Below, one piece after another: positions 53,174-62,740 of a stretch of DNA of 64,000 nucleotides (position 1 is the stretch's first letter; the number at the start of each line of letters is the position of its first letter). This DNA comes from Azospira inquinata (GTDB lineage: Bacteria; Pseudomonadota; Gammaproteobacteria; Burkholderiales; Rhodocyclaceae), in NCBI RefSeq assembly GCF_018905915.1, contig NZ_CP064782.1:1798001-1862000 (forward strand). The letters are read 5' to 3'. The position numbers were made by a program, and so were the translations under genes. Under the pieces are notes generated by a model that saw only the letters and a program-made list of their open reading frames with translations, ran no database searches and had not been told where the DNA came from.

Positions 53174-53986
53174 ATGCAGGCAGTGCCTATTCTGATGTAT
53201 CACCATGTCAGTCCCAACCCGGGATTGGTCACGATTTCCCCCGCCTTGTTTAAAAGCCATATGGAATGGCTGCATGACCATGGCTATACAACGGTGGGTG
53301 CCCATGACTTGGCGGCATTTCTTGCGGGCAAGCCTTTGGCGCCCAAGAGCGTTGTGGTCAGTTTCGATGATGGGTATCTGGACAACTGGGTCTATGCCTA
53401 TCCCACCCTTAAGGCTCTGGGCCAGAAAGCCGTTTTGTTCCTGGTGACAGGGTGGGTGGGGGACGGTCCTCTGCGTGCCTGCTGGAGCACGGATGGGGCT
53501 ATTCCCCCCTGTCCGGATCATCGCCAATGCAAGGCCCTGATTGAACAGGGCGCCTCGGACGAGGTGATTGTGCGGTGGTCTGAGGTGGAACAGATGGTGG
53601 CCTCAGGGGTGTTTGAAGTGCACTCCCATACCCATACCCATACCCGCTGGGATAAGTCTTTGCCTGCGGGGGGGGCGCGGGAAAAGGCACTAGCTGAGGA
53701 TTTGGGCCAATCTCGGGAAACACTGAGCCAACGTCTAGGACAGGTCAGTTCCCACTTATGCTGGCCCCAAGGCTACTACGACGAGGGCTATGTGCGAGTT
53801 GCCCAAGCCGCTGGATTTCAGTACCTCTATACCACCGAGAAGCGGGTAAATACGGCCCAGGCGGACCCCCTGCATTTGGGGCGGGTGGTCGCCAAGGACC
53901 GTTCTGCCAGTTGGTTGGGGAATCGGGTCTTTATCTGGCGCCACGGCACTCTGGCCCACTTTTACGCGGGGCTGCGGGGAAAGTGA
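53174..53986 (+). CDS. Polysaccharide deacetylase (CE4)
   Basis: A 270-residue NodB-homology protein. VPILMYHHVSPNPG starts the domain, SFDDGYLDNW gives the catalytic and metal Asp65-Asp66, and FEVHSHTHTHTRW supplies the metal His pair. CWPQGYYDEGYVRVAQAAGF is motif 3. No signal peptide is seen, so it probably acts in the cytoplasm on a lipid-linked or nucleotide sugar, or at the inner membrane. In an LPS cluster it may remove acetyl from a core or O-chain amino sugar. Confidence 0.88.
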   Translation: MQAVPILMYHHVSPNPGLVTISPALFKSHMEWLHDHGYTTVGAHDLAAFLAGKPLAPKSVVVSFDDGYLDNWVYAYPTLKALGQKAVLFLVTGWVGDGPLRACWSTDGAIPPCPDHRQCKALIEQGASDEVIVRWSEVEQMVASGVFEVHSHTHTHTRWDKSLPAGGAREKALAEDLGQSRETLSQRLGQVSSHLCWPQGYYDEGYVRVAQAAGFQYLYTTEKRVNTAQADPLHLGRVVAKDRSASWLGNRVFIWRHGTLAHFYAGLRGK

Positions 53987-53993
53987 GCCGACG

Positions 53994-55004
53994 GTGATCC
54001 AAGAAGATAAGGAATGTTGGCTGTCAGTTGTTGTGACGGCTTATAACGTGGAAGCGTGGATTCCCCGTTGCCTGGATTCTCTGCTCCAGGGATGGCTGCC
54101 TGGGGTGGAGATTATCGTGGTGGATGATGGCTCCACGGACGGCACCGCTGCCCAGGTGCGGCAGTATGAGCACCAAGCCCTCAGGCCCTACTTGCTGCCC
54201 CGCAATGGAGGGGTTTCTGCGGCCAGAAATTTCGCCATTCAACAGGCCCGGGGAACGTACCTAGCCTTTGTGGATGGGGACGATACGGTTGCTCCCTCCT
54301 ATTACGAGGCGATTCAGGCAGCCTTGCAAGCAACCCCTGCCCAGTTCTATTCATTTGAAGCTTTCAACTTCTTCCCGGATGGCAGAGAAGCCACTCCGGT
54401 CGTGGGCTTGGATAGAAGCTTCCAAGGCAAGGGCGCCGAGCTGCTGGAGTTAATGCATCGCTGCCATGTCCACTCTTTCCACTGCTGGCGGGTGGTGGTG
54501 GAGAGAGAGGTTCTGTTGGCAAAAGGGTGGTTATTCCCTGAAGAACTGAGTGTCTTTGAAGATATGGCTTGGTTCCTGATGACCTGTCTGGGCGCGGTGT
54601 CGGCCTGTCATGTGCCCGCTCCGATTTATCGGTATTGGCATCGGAGTAACTCGGTCATCAATCAGAGTACGGAGCAAAGCCGCTTGGGGCGGGTCCATGC
54701 GGTGGCGGGGTGTATACAGCGATTGAAACTGATGCAATCCGAAGTGACGGAAAAACGCGTGAAGCAAATCCTTGGCAACCTGGGTTGCCATCTCTGCTTT
54801 TCGGCTTTCCACCAGATGAAGCGGATTGCTTCGATAGAAATGAAAACCCGGGCCCGTTGCGCTTTGTGGAAAAGCGGCGCTGCCGGTTTTCTGCTGCACA
54901 ACGGAGGCTATCTGAAATTGCGGGAACAGGTTCGCGCCTATAAACGTGCGCTTCAGTTATGTCTGGCGGTTGTTACCAGTTGCCGCTCCATGCGGGAGAA
55001 ATGA
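53994..55004 (+). CDS. Family 2 glycosyltransferase (GT-A fold)
   Basis: A 336-residue inverting GT2. LSVVVTAYNVEAWIPRCLDS, EIIVVDDGSTDGTAAQVRQY, GVSAARNFAIQQARGTYLAF and the DxD motif VDGDDT are all present. The C-terminal 120 residues are variable and determine the acceptor. The start is GTG at 53994; no ATG is available before the conserved first strand. Seven bases separate it from the deacetylase gene. Confidence 0.88.
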   Translation: MIQEDKECWLSVVVTAYNVEAWIPRCLDSLLQGWLPGVEIIVVDDGSTDGTAAQVRQYEHQALRPYLLPRNGGVSAARNFAIQQARGTYLAFVDGDDTVAPSYYEAIQAALQATPAQFYSFEAFNFFPDGREATPVVGLDRSFQGKGAELLELMHRCHVHSFHCWRVVVEREVLLAKGWLFPEELSVFEDMAWFLMTCLGAVSACHVPAPIYRYWHRSNSVINQSTEQSRLGRVHAVAGCIQRLKLMQSEVTEKRVKQILGNLGCHLCFSAFHQMKRIASIEMKTRARCALWKSGAAGFLLHNGGYLKLREQVRAYKRALQLCLAVVTSCRSMREK

Positions 55005-55005
55005 A

Positions 55006-56184
55006 ATGGCGGTGTTGTGGGTCCATTCCGGAGGCTGGCTGAGCCGGGCGGCAATCTCCTATATCGGTGTTCACAACGGCGCCTCTTTTGCCGCAGCGGG
55101 GCAAGACAGTCACCTGTTGATGCCTGCCGCCGCAGAGGATGGGGCGGCGGAAGCCCATTTGCAGGAATATTACGGGGTTCAGGCTCAGGCCAAGCTTCAT
55201 TTGCAGCTCTTTTCCGAAAAACGACGCTGGTGGCAGATTCATCATCCCTACTATGGCTATGGGGAGCGCTATGCCTTGCGTTTGCGTAAGGCACTGCCTG
55301 CCGATGAAAAGCTGGTGATTCTTACCCGGGAGCCCCGTTTCCTCCCCTACCTAGCCAAGCTCTCCCGAGTCCCCGGGATCGTCGGGCTCTATGAGTCCCA
55401 TTATTTTTATTACGATCTTGGCTGGCGTGAAGGCCCTGTTTCCAAGGGGGACAGGATGCGGGGCAATCTGGAACGCCGTTATTTGCCCCAGATCAGCGGC
55501 ATTGTGGCCATTGCTTCAGAACAGGCCAAGCTTTTCGCCCAGGCCATGCCCCATGTCCCGGTCCTTTTTTCCCCTTTGGGGGCAAAGCACTTACCCGAGT
55601 CGCTGATTTCCCGGAAGCGGGAAGAGCAATGGCGACAACGCCGTACCGTGGCCTATATCGGCCATCTCTTCGCCTATAAGGGGGTGGATGCCCTGGTGGC
55701 CTACGGTACCCGGCTGAAACAGAAAAATATAAATGCTGTGTTCTTTGGCGGTACTCCGGAGGAAGTGGCCCGGTACGAGAAAATCTGTGCGGAACAAGGA
55801 GCGGATAATCTGCGCTGGCATCCCTTCCTGCCTCCTGCGGCAATGTTCCAGGCCCTCGCCGGCTGTGCCAGCGTTGGTTTAGTGGCTCTGGAAGATAATT
55901 ACTACAACCGGCATTTGACCTGTCCGGTCAAAGCCCTGGATTTCCTGTCCTTGGGAATCCCGGTAGTGGCGTCTGACCTGCCTTGTACCCGGGATGTACT
56001 GGGAGAGGCGGGTGTTTATTTCCCGCCTGGGGATACGGAGGCCATGCTCGAGCGAATTTGCGCTTTGCTGGACGACGGGGATAGTTATGCTCATCGTGCC
56101 CGGTCCGGACTGGACCGGGCAGAACAGTTGTCCTGGAAAAATCGGGCGGCCCAGATTCTCGCCTTTGCCAACCAACTGAAGTAG
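55006..56184 (+). CDS. GT-B glycosyltransferase (GT4-like)
   Basis: A 392-residue protein. The C-terminal lobe has RTVAYIGHLFAYKGVDALVA, AVFFGGTPEEVARYEKI and CPVKALDFLSLGIPVVASDL, which follow GT4 layout. LYESHYFYYDLGWREG lies in the N-terminal lobe. The ATG at 55006 has GGGAG ten bases upstream and follows the previous stop by one base. Substrates unknown. Confidence 0.8.
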   Translation: MAVLWVHSGGWLSRAAISYIGVHNGASFAAAGQDSHLLMPAAAEDGAAEAHLQEYYGVQAQAKLHLQLFSEKRRWWQIHHPYYGYGERYALRLRKALPADEKLVILTREPRFLPYLAKLSRVPGIVGLYESHYFYYDLGWREGPVSKGDRMRGNLERRYLPQISGIVAIASEQAKLFAQAMPHVPVLFSPLGAKHLPESLISRKREEQWRQRRTVAYIGHLFAYKGVDALVAYGTRLKQKNINAVFFGGTPEEVARYEKICAEQGADNLRWHPFLPPAAMFQALAGCASVGLVALEDNYYNRHLTCPVKALDFLSLGIPVVASDLPCTRDVLGEAGVYFPPGDTEAMLERICALLDDGDSYAHRARSGLDRAEQLSWKNRAAQILAFANQLK

Positions 56185-56213
56185 GCGTTTAACCGGTATT
56201 CAGGGAGTTTTTT

Positions 56214-57365
56214 TTGAAAGTCGTTACCTATATCCCCCACGGCGGTATCCCCGACCGTCGGGGGTTTGCTCCGGCCATTGCCGCTCAGTATCTGGCCCGT
56301 GGATTCAGCTTTTTTCAGAACATCCATGTATGCCGTCAGGAAGCGGATCTGCCCCAGCATGAATTGAATGATGCCTACGGGGAAGTGCTGCGGCTGAAGG
56401 TGGGGAGGGCCTACCGCCTTTTGTTCCAGAAGTGGACCCGTTGGGACCCCTTTCCCTTGCATGCCCGACTGGCTAAATTTATGGCGGCATGGGGGGGGGA
56501 TGTGGTTCATGCCCACCAGCTGGAATTTCCGGTAGATGATTTCAGAAAGCGCCTGGGACGAGCGATTCCCGTGGTTATCCACGCCCACGCCCAGCGCACC
56601 TTTGATCCCCGCTGGGGGGCTGCCGATGCCTATGTGGCGGTTTCGGATTACACCAAGCAGGCTTTGGAGGAAAAAGGCTTTCCTGCGGAGCGCATTCACG
56701 TCATCCATAACGGGGCGGATACCCAGCGTTTTGCCCCGGCCTCGGAAGCAGAGGTGGCCCGTTATAAGGGGCTATTGGGATTCCAAGGCAAAAAGATTGT
56801 TGCCTACGTCGGGCGCAAGCAAGAAAACAAAGGGTATTTCTCTTTCCTGGAAGCCCTGGAATTGCTGGCCCATGAAAATAGTAACGTGCGGGGGGTAGCG
56901 GCGGGGGCCCTGCCTTCCCATGTGGAGCGTCGCCCCGAATATGCCGAGCCCCTGGCCCGGGCGCGCCGTCTTGTGGAGCAGGGCATTTTGCTGGATCTCC
57001 CTGCTTTACCCCATGGCGTACTGCCCCATGTGTTTCAGATGGCGGATGTGTTGCTATTTCCCACCCGCTTCTCGGGGGAACAACATCCCATGGTACTGGT
57101 GGAGGCCATGTCCTGCGGTGGAGTGGTAATTAGCGCTCCCATTGCCGGCATTCGGGAGACCGTGGGTGAGGAAGGCGCCATTCTTTTGGATGACGTGGAA
57201 AATCCTGCTGCCTTGGCTGACGCGGCGGGGAAAGTCCTGCGCAACCCGGAAGATTACCGGGGCATGCGGGAAAAAGCTCGGGAATTGGCCGTGTCTCGGT
57301 TCGATTGGCGTTTGCAGGCGGCCCAATTGGAACGTCTTTATTTTTCTTGTTTGGGGTATCGATAA
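56214..57365 (+). CDS. GT4 glycosyltransferase with a TTG start
   Basis: A 383-residue GT-B enzyme. MKVVTYIPHGGIPDRRGFAP, VHAHQLEFPVDDF, VIHNGADTQRFAP, IVAYVGRKQENKGYFSFLEA and TRFSGEQHPMVLVEAMSCGG (with the Glu-x7-Glu catalytic pair) identify the family. I accept TTG at 56214 because AGGGAG lies eight bases upstream, separated by a run of eight T, and the protein then begins at the family-typical first strand. Its stop overlaps the ligase start by one base. Confidence 0.83.
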   Translation: MKVVTYIPHGGIPDRRGFAPAIAAQYLARGFSFFQNIHVCRQEADLPQHELNDAYGEVLRLKVGRAYRLLFQKWTRWDPFPLHARLAKFMAAWGGDVVHAHQLEFPVDDFRKRLGRAIPVVIHAHAQRTFDPRWGAADAYVAVSDYTKQALEEKGFPAERIHVIHNGADTQRFAPASEAEVARYKGLLGFQGKKIVAYVGRKQENKGYFSFLEALELLAHENSNVRGVAAGALPSHVERRPEYAEPLARARRLVEQGILLDLPALPHGVLPHVFQMADVLLFPTRFSGEQHPMVLVEAMSCGGVVISAPIAGIRETVGEEGAILLDDVENPAALADAAGKVLRNPEDYRGMREKARELAVSRFDWRLQAAQLERLYFSCLGYR

Positions 57366-58741
57366 TGTGGGCCAGCCAGATGCAAGGTATTCGCCGCTAT
57401 TGGTTGTTTGTACTGTTGGCAACGCTGCTGTTTGTATGGTCCATCGGCAATACGGTGGCACTACGTAACCTGTTGATCGGCCTCATCCTTCTGGGATTGC
57501 TCCCCCTGGCCAAGGCTAGTCTAGGCTATTTCAGAGAAATCAAAGCAGGGGCCCCCTGGGGATGGTTTCTGGCCGTCACCGCCTGGTTGGTGTTGCAAGC
57601 CCTGTTCATTTCTCCGGAAACAAACTGGGCCTTGACCAATATCCGGGGCCAATGGATTAAAGCCGCCCTTTGCCTGTTTCTGGGCTACGGGGTGGTCTTT
57701 TGGGGAAAGGAAAAAGGTTTCAGTCGGGGCACCCTTTGCCTGGTGGTGGCCGGAGCCTTGGGGGTGGAATGCCTGGCCCACGCCCTGGATTCTCTATGGC
57801 TGTGGTGGCAACAAGGCGTACCGCCCTTGTCCGTTTCCCGGGTGACCGGTTCCAAGGAACGGATCAGCTACGTCAATAATCTGTTCTTTTCCATTCTGGC
57901 GGCTGAGGTGGTGGCCCGTCTGAATGGCACACCGCGCCTGCTGCCCGTGAGCCGCAAATGGGTGGTATTCGGGTTGGTGGTGGTCTATTTCAATTCCTGG
58001 GTGATCGGCGCCAGAAATGGGGAAATCGGGGCCCTTGCCCTGACTGTTTCCGCCGCTTTTTTGGTTTTGATTGCCCAACGGCATCGTCTGGGAACGAAGC
58101 GTCTGGGGGCGGTACTGGCGGGATTGCTGGTCTTTCTTTCGGCTCTCGGTTACCTGGGTTACAAGAGCGATGGGCGGTGGAATACCTTGTGGGAGCAAGC
58201 CCAGATCGGTTGGCAGACCGATACCTACCGGTTTTGGCTGAATGCCCAAAAATATCCCCGGCCTTTGGATAGCGAGGGTCGGGAAGTCAGCCTGTCTAAC
58301 TACCTGCGCATTGCCTGGATTAAGGAAGGGGTAAAAATCATCGCCGATACCCCCTGGGGGGTTGGCTACGGCCGTACCGCTTTTGGTCACGCTCTGGCCA
58401 AGCGTTACCCTGAGGACAATCCCCGTCTGGGTGCCCATTCCCATAGCGGCATTATCGACTGGACCATTGGCACCGGCTGGCTTGGCCTGATTTTGTGGCT
58501 GGGGTTTGTCGGGGTAGGGATGAAACAGGGGGTGAAGAAATATGTGGCCTGGTCCGATCCGGCGGCCTTGATGCTGCTGTTTGTGGTGACCGGGTATTTC
58601 TCCCGTTCCCTGGTGGATAGCAATATTCGGGACCACATGCTGGAGCAGTTCATGTTCCTCTATGGGTTCTTCTATGCCCTGTGTTGTTGGGGGCTGGAGG
58701 CTCCCCTGGCTGTGACAGGGGCGAAGGACACCCATGAGTGA
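57365..58741 (+). CDS. waaL: O-antigen ligase / polymerase family protein (WaaL-like)
   Basis: A 458-residue inner-membrane protein with ten or more membrane segments and the large periplasmic loop of the Wzy_C family (about residues 245-380). It contains the region-specific RISYVNNLFFSILAAEVVA, WVIGARNGEIGALALTV and GAHSHSGIIDWTIGTGWLGL, where the His is the residue seen in ligases. It should join O-chain from undecaprenyl diphosphate to lipid A-core. A Wzy polymerase role cannot be ruled out by sequence, but placement among core genes favours the ligase. Confidence 0.85.
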   Translation: MWASQMQGIRRYWLFVLLATLLFVWSIGNTVALRNLLIGLILLGLLPLAKASLGYFREIKAGAPWGWFLAVTAWLVLQALFISPETNWALTNIRGQWIKAALCLFLGYGVVFWGKEKGFSRGTLCLVVAGALGVECLAHALDSLWLWWQQGVPPLSVSRVTGSKERISYVNNLFFSILAAEVVARLNGTPRLLPVSRKWVVFGLVVVYFNSWVIGARNGEIGALALTVSAAFLVLIAQRHRLGTKRLGAVLAGLLVFLSALGYLGYKSDGRWNTLWEQAQIGWQTDTYRFWLNAQKYPRPLDSEGREVSLSNYLRIAWIKEGVKIIADTPWGVGYGRTAFGHALAKRYPEDNPRLGAHSHSGIIDWTIGTGWLGLILWLGFVGVGMKQGVKKYVAWSDPAALMLLFVVTGYFSRSLVDSNIRDHMLEQFMFLYGFFYALCCWGLEAPLAVTGAKDTHE

Positions 58742-59819
58742 GCCGATTGCCGCAAGCGTAATGGCCTCCTTATTGCCCCACGCCAAAGTTCTGGTCATCC
58801 GTAAAGACAATATCGGGGACCTGGTGTGTACCACCCCCATGATTCGCGCCCTGCGCCAGCATTTTCCCCACATTCATCTGGCAGCTTTAGTGAACAGCTA
58901 TAACGGGCCGGTGCTGCGAGGGAATCCGGATCTGGATGCGGTGCATGTCTACACCAAGGCCAAGCATCGCCAGGCCGATGAGTCTCTATTGGGGGTTTAT
59001 TGGCGGCGTTTGGCCTTGATGGGGCGCTTACGCTGGCTGGACTATGACTTGGCCATCCTGGCCAACTGTTCCTTCGTTGCCTCCTCCCTGGGGCTGGCGC
59101 GACAGATGGGCCCTAAACGTATCCTGGGGTTTTCCAACGGCAGCAATCCCCGTCTGGAAGCTCGGCTCACGGACCCGGTGCCCTACCATCCCGATCCCCA
59201 GGAACACGAAGTAGAACGTTTGGCAAAGCTCCTGGTGCCTCTGGGCATTCCCGAGCCCATGCCCGCAGCCCGGGTGTATGCGGATGAAGCCCTCTTGTTG
59301 CGGCAGCGGGAACGCCTGAACGAAGCCTGGGGCTCGTTTCCCCGACCGCCGATAGCCATCCATATCAGCGCCCGCAAGGTTCCCCAGCGTTGGCCGGCGG
59401 AACGCTTCGTCGCACTGATGCGGGCTCTGTACCAGGAGCGGGGGGAGCGTTTCATGCTCTTCTGGTCCCCGGGGGAGGAAAACAACCCTTTGCATCCGGG
59501 GGATGACGGCAAGGCCCGGGAAATACTGGCGGCCTTGTCGGACGTTCCGGTGCAGCCCTGTCCCACGGCCCGTTTGGAAGAATTGATTGCTGGCCTGGCC
59601 TGCTGCGGCGCCATGGTCTGCTCCGATGGCGGAGCCATGCACCTGGGGGCCGGGTTGGGCCTGCCCATCGTCTGCTTTTTTGGCAATTCGGATGCCCGCA
59701 AATGGCATCCCTGGGGCGTACCCTACGAGTTACTCCAGGCGGATAGCCAGGACGTCAATGACATTTCCGTGGCCCAGGCCCTGGAGGCCTATAGTCGGTT
59801 GCAGGGACGCCTGGCTTAA
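58734..59819 (+). CDS. GT9 glycosyltransferase (heptosyltransferase-like)
   Basis: A 361-residue GT9 enzyme, the third in this cluster. VLVIRKDNIGDLVCTTPMIR is the canonical start, IAIHISARKVPQRWPAERFV and VCSDGGAMHLGAGLGLPIVC the nucleotide-sugar site. It overlaps waaL by eight bases. The acceptor is probably a core heptose. Its stop overlaps the convergent PAP2-like gene by four bases. Confidence 0.87.
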   Translation: MSEPIAASVMASLLPHAKVLVIRKDNIGDLVCTTPMIRALRQHFPHIHLAALVNSYNGPVLRGNPDLDAVHVYTKAKHRQADESLLGVYWRRLALMGRLRWLDYDLAILANCSFVASSLGLARQMGPKRILGFSNGSNPRLEARLTDPVPYHPDPQEHEVERLAKLLVPLGIPEPMPAARVYADEALLLRQRERLNEAWGSFPRPPIAIHISARKVPQRWPAERFVALMRALYQERGERFMLFWSPGEENNPLHPGDDGKAREILAALSDVPVQPCPTARLEELIAGLACCGAMVCSDGGAMHLGAGLGLPIVCFFGNSDARKWHPWGVPYELLQADSQDVNDISVAQALEAYSRLQGRLA

Positions 59820-60217
59820 AACAGGCGCTGCATCACCCAGGCCACCCCTACTCCCACCAGGATGCCCGCGCCGATTTCTACCCGGCTGTGCCCCATCCGT
59901 TCCCGTAGGGGGGTGTCGCTCTCCGGGGTGAGCCGGTTGATGGCGGCGGCTTGTTTGCCCACCTGACGGCGCAGGCTGTTGGCGTCCAGCATGACGATGA
60001 AGGCCAGGGTCAGTGCAACGCCAAAGGCGGGGTGCTGGATGCCTTCCTTGAAGGCGATGAGGGCGGCGGTGCTACTCACGATGGCGCTGTGATTGCTGGG
60101 CAGGCCGCCGTAACCGATCAGGCCGAAGGCAAGCCGTCCGGACTTGATGCTGTTGATGCAGAATTTCAGGCCGCCGGCGATAAGCCAGGCAAGGAAGGGC
60201 GTCAGGGCATAGGCCAC
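59816..60217 (-). CDS. Divergent PAP2-family membrane protein (DUF212)
   Basis: A 133-residue protein, about four membrane segments. GGLPSNHSAIVSSTAALIAF and FIVMLDANSLRRQVGKQAAA match the divergent PAP2/YuiD family, with the phosphatase-like SNH and AxxLRR elements. A lipid-phosphate phosphatase role, for example on undecaprenyl diphosphate, is suggested by the fold and by its place next to glycan genes, but is not established. It ends in a four-base convergent overlap with the GT9 gene. Confidence 0.87.
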   Translation of the reverse strand: MAYALTPFLAWLIAGGLKFCINSIKSGRLAFGLIGYGGLPSNHSAIVSSTAALIAFKEGIQHPAFGVALTLAFIVMLDANSLRRQVGKQAAAINRLTPESDTPLRERMGHSRVEIGAGILVGVGVAWVMQRLF

Positions 60218-60248
60218 GGCAGGGTTCCTCTTTTTTGGGGGCGGGGGA

Positions 60249-62159
60249 CTATTCGTCCCGGGGGGAATATTCTTCGACGGCCGCCTTCAGGGCTGCCTTC
60301 AGGGGGGCCGGGGTGTGGCCATTGCAGGCGCCGTCCACCCGTTCCAGCAGGGGGACCAGTTGTTGCCAGGACAGCATGTGTTCTTGCAGGCGCAGGATGC
60401 GGGGATGACGGGTAGGCTGTACATCGCCGCCGATCAGCAACTCTTCGTAGAGCTTTTCCCCGGGGCGCAGGCCGGTAATGCGGATTTCGATGTCCCCGTC
60501 CGGGCATTGGGCGTCCCGTACCGCCAGACCGGAGAGGTGCACCATGCGCCGGGCCAGATCCAGAATGCGCACCGGGTCTCCCATATCTAGCACAAACACC
60601 TCGCCACCTGCCGCCAGGGCGCTGGCTTGGATGACCAGCTGGGCGGCTTCCGGGATGGTCATGAAAAAGCGGGTAATGTCCGGGTGGGTCAGGGTAATGG
60701 GGCCACCGGCCTTGATCTGGCGCCGGAACAGGGGCACCACGGAGCCGGAGGAGCCGAGGACGTTGCCGAAACGCACCATGGTGAAACAGGTCTGGCCGCC
60801 TTCCGCCGCCAGGGCTTGAAGCACCAGTTCCGCGAGGCGCTTGCTGGCCCCCATCACATTGGTGGGGCGCACCGCCTTGTCCGTAGAAATGAGCACAAAG
60901 GTTTCCACCCTGGCGCTCTGGGCGGCCCGGGCCATACGCAGGGTGCCCTGGACGTTGTTGCGCACCCCGGCGGCCGGATTGTGTTCCACGATGGGCACAT
61001 GCTTGTAGGCTGCCGCGTGATAGACCGTGGCCACCTCGTACTGGCGCAGCAGGTCAGTCATGCGCTCCTGATCCAGGGCCGAGCCCAGCACCGGTACCAG
61101 TTCCAGGGCGGAGTTGCCCGTTTTGGCCCGCCAGGCTTGCAGTTCCTGATCGATGGCATAGAGGGCGTATTCACTCAATTCCAACAGCACCAGACGGCGG
61201 GGCGCCAGGGCGGCGATCTGGCGGCAGAGCTCGCTGCCGATGGAGCCGCCGGCCCCGGTCACCAGCACCGACTTGCCCGTTACCCGGCGGGTCAGCAAGC
61301 CTTGGTCCGGCACGATGGGTTCCCGCCCCAGTAGATCTTCGATATCCACCTCCCGCAGCATGGACACATCCACCTTGCCGCTGGCTAGTTCAGCCAGACT
61401 GGGCATGGTTTTCAGGGTGATTCCCAGGGGTTCCAGGCGTTGCAGAATGGTGCTGATGGTGGCCCGGGGGGCAGACGGCATGGCCAGTAGAATCTGGCCA
61501 ATATCCTTGTCCGCCACCACTTTGGCGATGTCCTCTGGGCTATACACCTTGGCCCCCGCGATTCGGGCGCCTTGAATGTCCTTTTTGTCGTCAAAAAAGG
61601 CAATCACCTGATATTCGTTGCCAGAAGCAAAGGCCAGGGCCAGTTGGGCTCCCGCATTGCCCGCTCCGTAGATGGCTACTTTGCGCCGGTCCCGCCGGTG
61701 CCGGTCCAGGCGCAGCAAATAGCTACGGGCCAGGAAACGGCTGGCGCCTACATAGAGAATGGCAAGGCACCAGTAAATGCCGAAGACGCCACGGGAAAGC
61801 CCCTGGGTGTGGGTCAGGGCGGCCAGGGACATGAGCATGAGGACCGAGGCGGTGACTCCGGAAACCACGGTAAGTAGCGCCTTGTCCCCCATGAAGCGCA
61901 CCACCGCATGGTAGAGCCCCAAAACCACGAATACGGGCACGGCGAAGAGGGGCGCGGCCAGGGTCAGCATGCCGTACCCGGCCACGTCGGCATGAAATGA
62001 ATCGAAGCGGAGTACCTCGGCGCTCCAGAAGGCCAGGGGGAGCAGAATGAGATCCGCCACCACCACCGCGCCCCGCTTCCAGAAACGGGGCCAGGAAAGG
62101 ATACGGTCGTGGAGTTGCTGCAGGAGTTGGGGGACCAGGGTAGTCAACGGAAAAGGCAC
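60249..62159 (-). CDS. Membrane NDP-sugar 4,6-dehydratase (CapD/PglF/WbpM family)
   Basis: A 636-residue protein. About four membrane helices (residues 20-130) precede a Rossmann domain (KVAIYGAGNAGAQLALAFAS) and a second catalytic one (VLVTGAGGSIGSELCRQIAA). LISTDKAVRPTNVMGASKRL is the active-site block with the Met-x3-Lys variant seen in this family. Such enzymes turn UDP-GlcNAc into the 4-keto-6-deoxy sugar, the first step to bacillosamine or QuiNAc. The next genes encode an aminotransferase and a phosphoglycosyl transferase, which supports a PglF-type pathway. Confidence 0.92.
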   Translation of the reverse strand: MPFPLTTLVPQLLQQLHDRILSWPRFWKRGAVVVADLILLPLAFWSAEVLRFDSFHADVAGYGMLTLAAPLFAVPVFVVLGLYHAVVRFMGDKALLTVVSGVTASVLMLMSLAALTHTQGLSRGVFGIYWCLAILYVGASRFLARSYLLRLDRHRRDRRKVAIYGAGNAGAQLALAFASGNEYQVIAFFDDKKDIQGARIAGAKVYSPEDIAKVVADKDIGQILLAMPSAPRATISTILQRLEPLGITLKTMPSLAELASGKVDVSMLREVDIEDLLGREPIVPDQGLLTRRVTGKSVLVTGAGGSIGSELCRQIAALAPRRLVLLELSEYALYAIDQELQAWRAKTGNSALELVPVLGSALDQERMTDLLRQYEVATVYHAAAYKHVPIVEHNPAAGVRNNVQGTLRMARAAQSARVETFVLISTDKAVRPTNVMGASKRLAELVLQALAAEGGQTCFTMVRFGNVLGSSGSVVPLFRRQIKAGGPITLTHPDITRFFMTIPEAAQLVIQASALAAGGEVFVLDMGDPVRILDLARRMVHLSGLAVRDAQCPDGDIEIRITGLRPGEKLYEELLIGGDVQPTRHPRILRLQEHMLSWQQLVPLLERVDGACNGHTPAPLKAALKAAVEEYSPRDE

Positions 62160-62740
62160 AGCTTGATGGTTTTGAGGATGATGGCGATATCGCCCCAGAA
62201 GCTTCGCTCCGCCACATAGCGGCGGTAGTGGGCCAATTTCACGGGGAGAATGTCTTCCACATAGGCTTTTTCCGGATCGGCGGCCCCGGAAAGGAGGCCA
62301 TTTTCGTCTCGGAATTCAATGGAGGCAAGGTCGGTGATGCCGGGCCTGACGGATAAAACGATGCGCCGATCCTCTTCCGAATAGCATTGGACGTAACGGG
62401 GCACCTCGGGGCGAGGCCCTACCAGACTCATGGTCCCGACCAGCACGTCTAGGAGCTGGGGTAATTCGTCCAGCTTGTAACGCCGAATGAAGGCCCCACT
62501 ATGGGTAATGCGGGGGTCCGCGCCCACGGTAATTTGCAGTCCCCGGGCTTCCGCGTCCGGTCCCATGCTGCGGAATTTATGGATGGCGAAGGGGACGCCC
62601 TGGCGTCCGACCCGGGTCTGGCGAAAAAACACCGGCCCGGGGGAATCCCATTTGATCCACAGCGCCAAAACGAGAAACAGGGGGCTAAGCAGCAATAACC
62701 CCAGGGCGGCGCAGACAAGGTCAAAAAGGCGTTTGCTCAT
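62144..62740 (-). CDS. Monotopic phosphoglycosyl transferase (PglC/WcaJ-like)
   Basis: A 198-residue enzyme that moves a sugar phosphate from UDP-sugar to undecaprenyl phosphate. It has a single N-terminal re-entrant helix ([20 protein letters not shown]), [13 protein letters not shown], the catalytic Asp-Glu pair in [15 protein letters not shown] and [13 protein letters not shown]. This short form without extra domains matches PglC. It overlaps the dehydratase gene by 16 bases and the aminotransferase by four, so the three form one unit. Confidence 0.93.
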   Translation of the reverse strand: MSKRLFDLVCAALGLLLLSPLFLVLALWIKWDSPGPVFFRQTRVGRQGVPFAIHKFRSMGPDAEARGLQITVGADPRITHSGAFIRRYKLDELPQLLDVLVGTMSLVGPRPEVPRYVQCYSEEDRRIVLSVRPGITDLASIEFRDENGLLSGAADPEKAYVEDILPVKLAHYRRYVAERSFWGDIAIILKTIKLCLFR

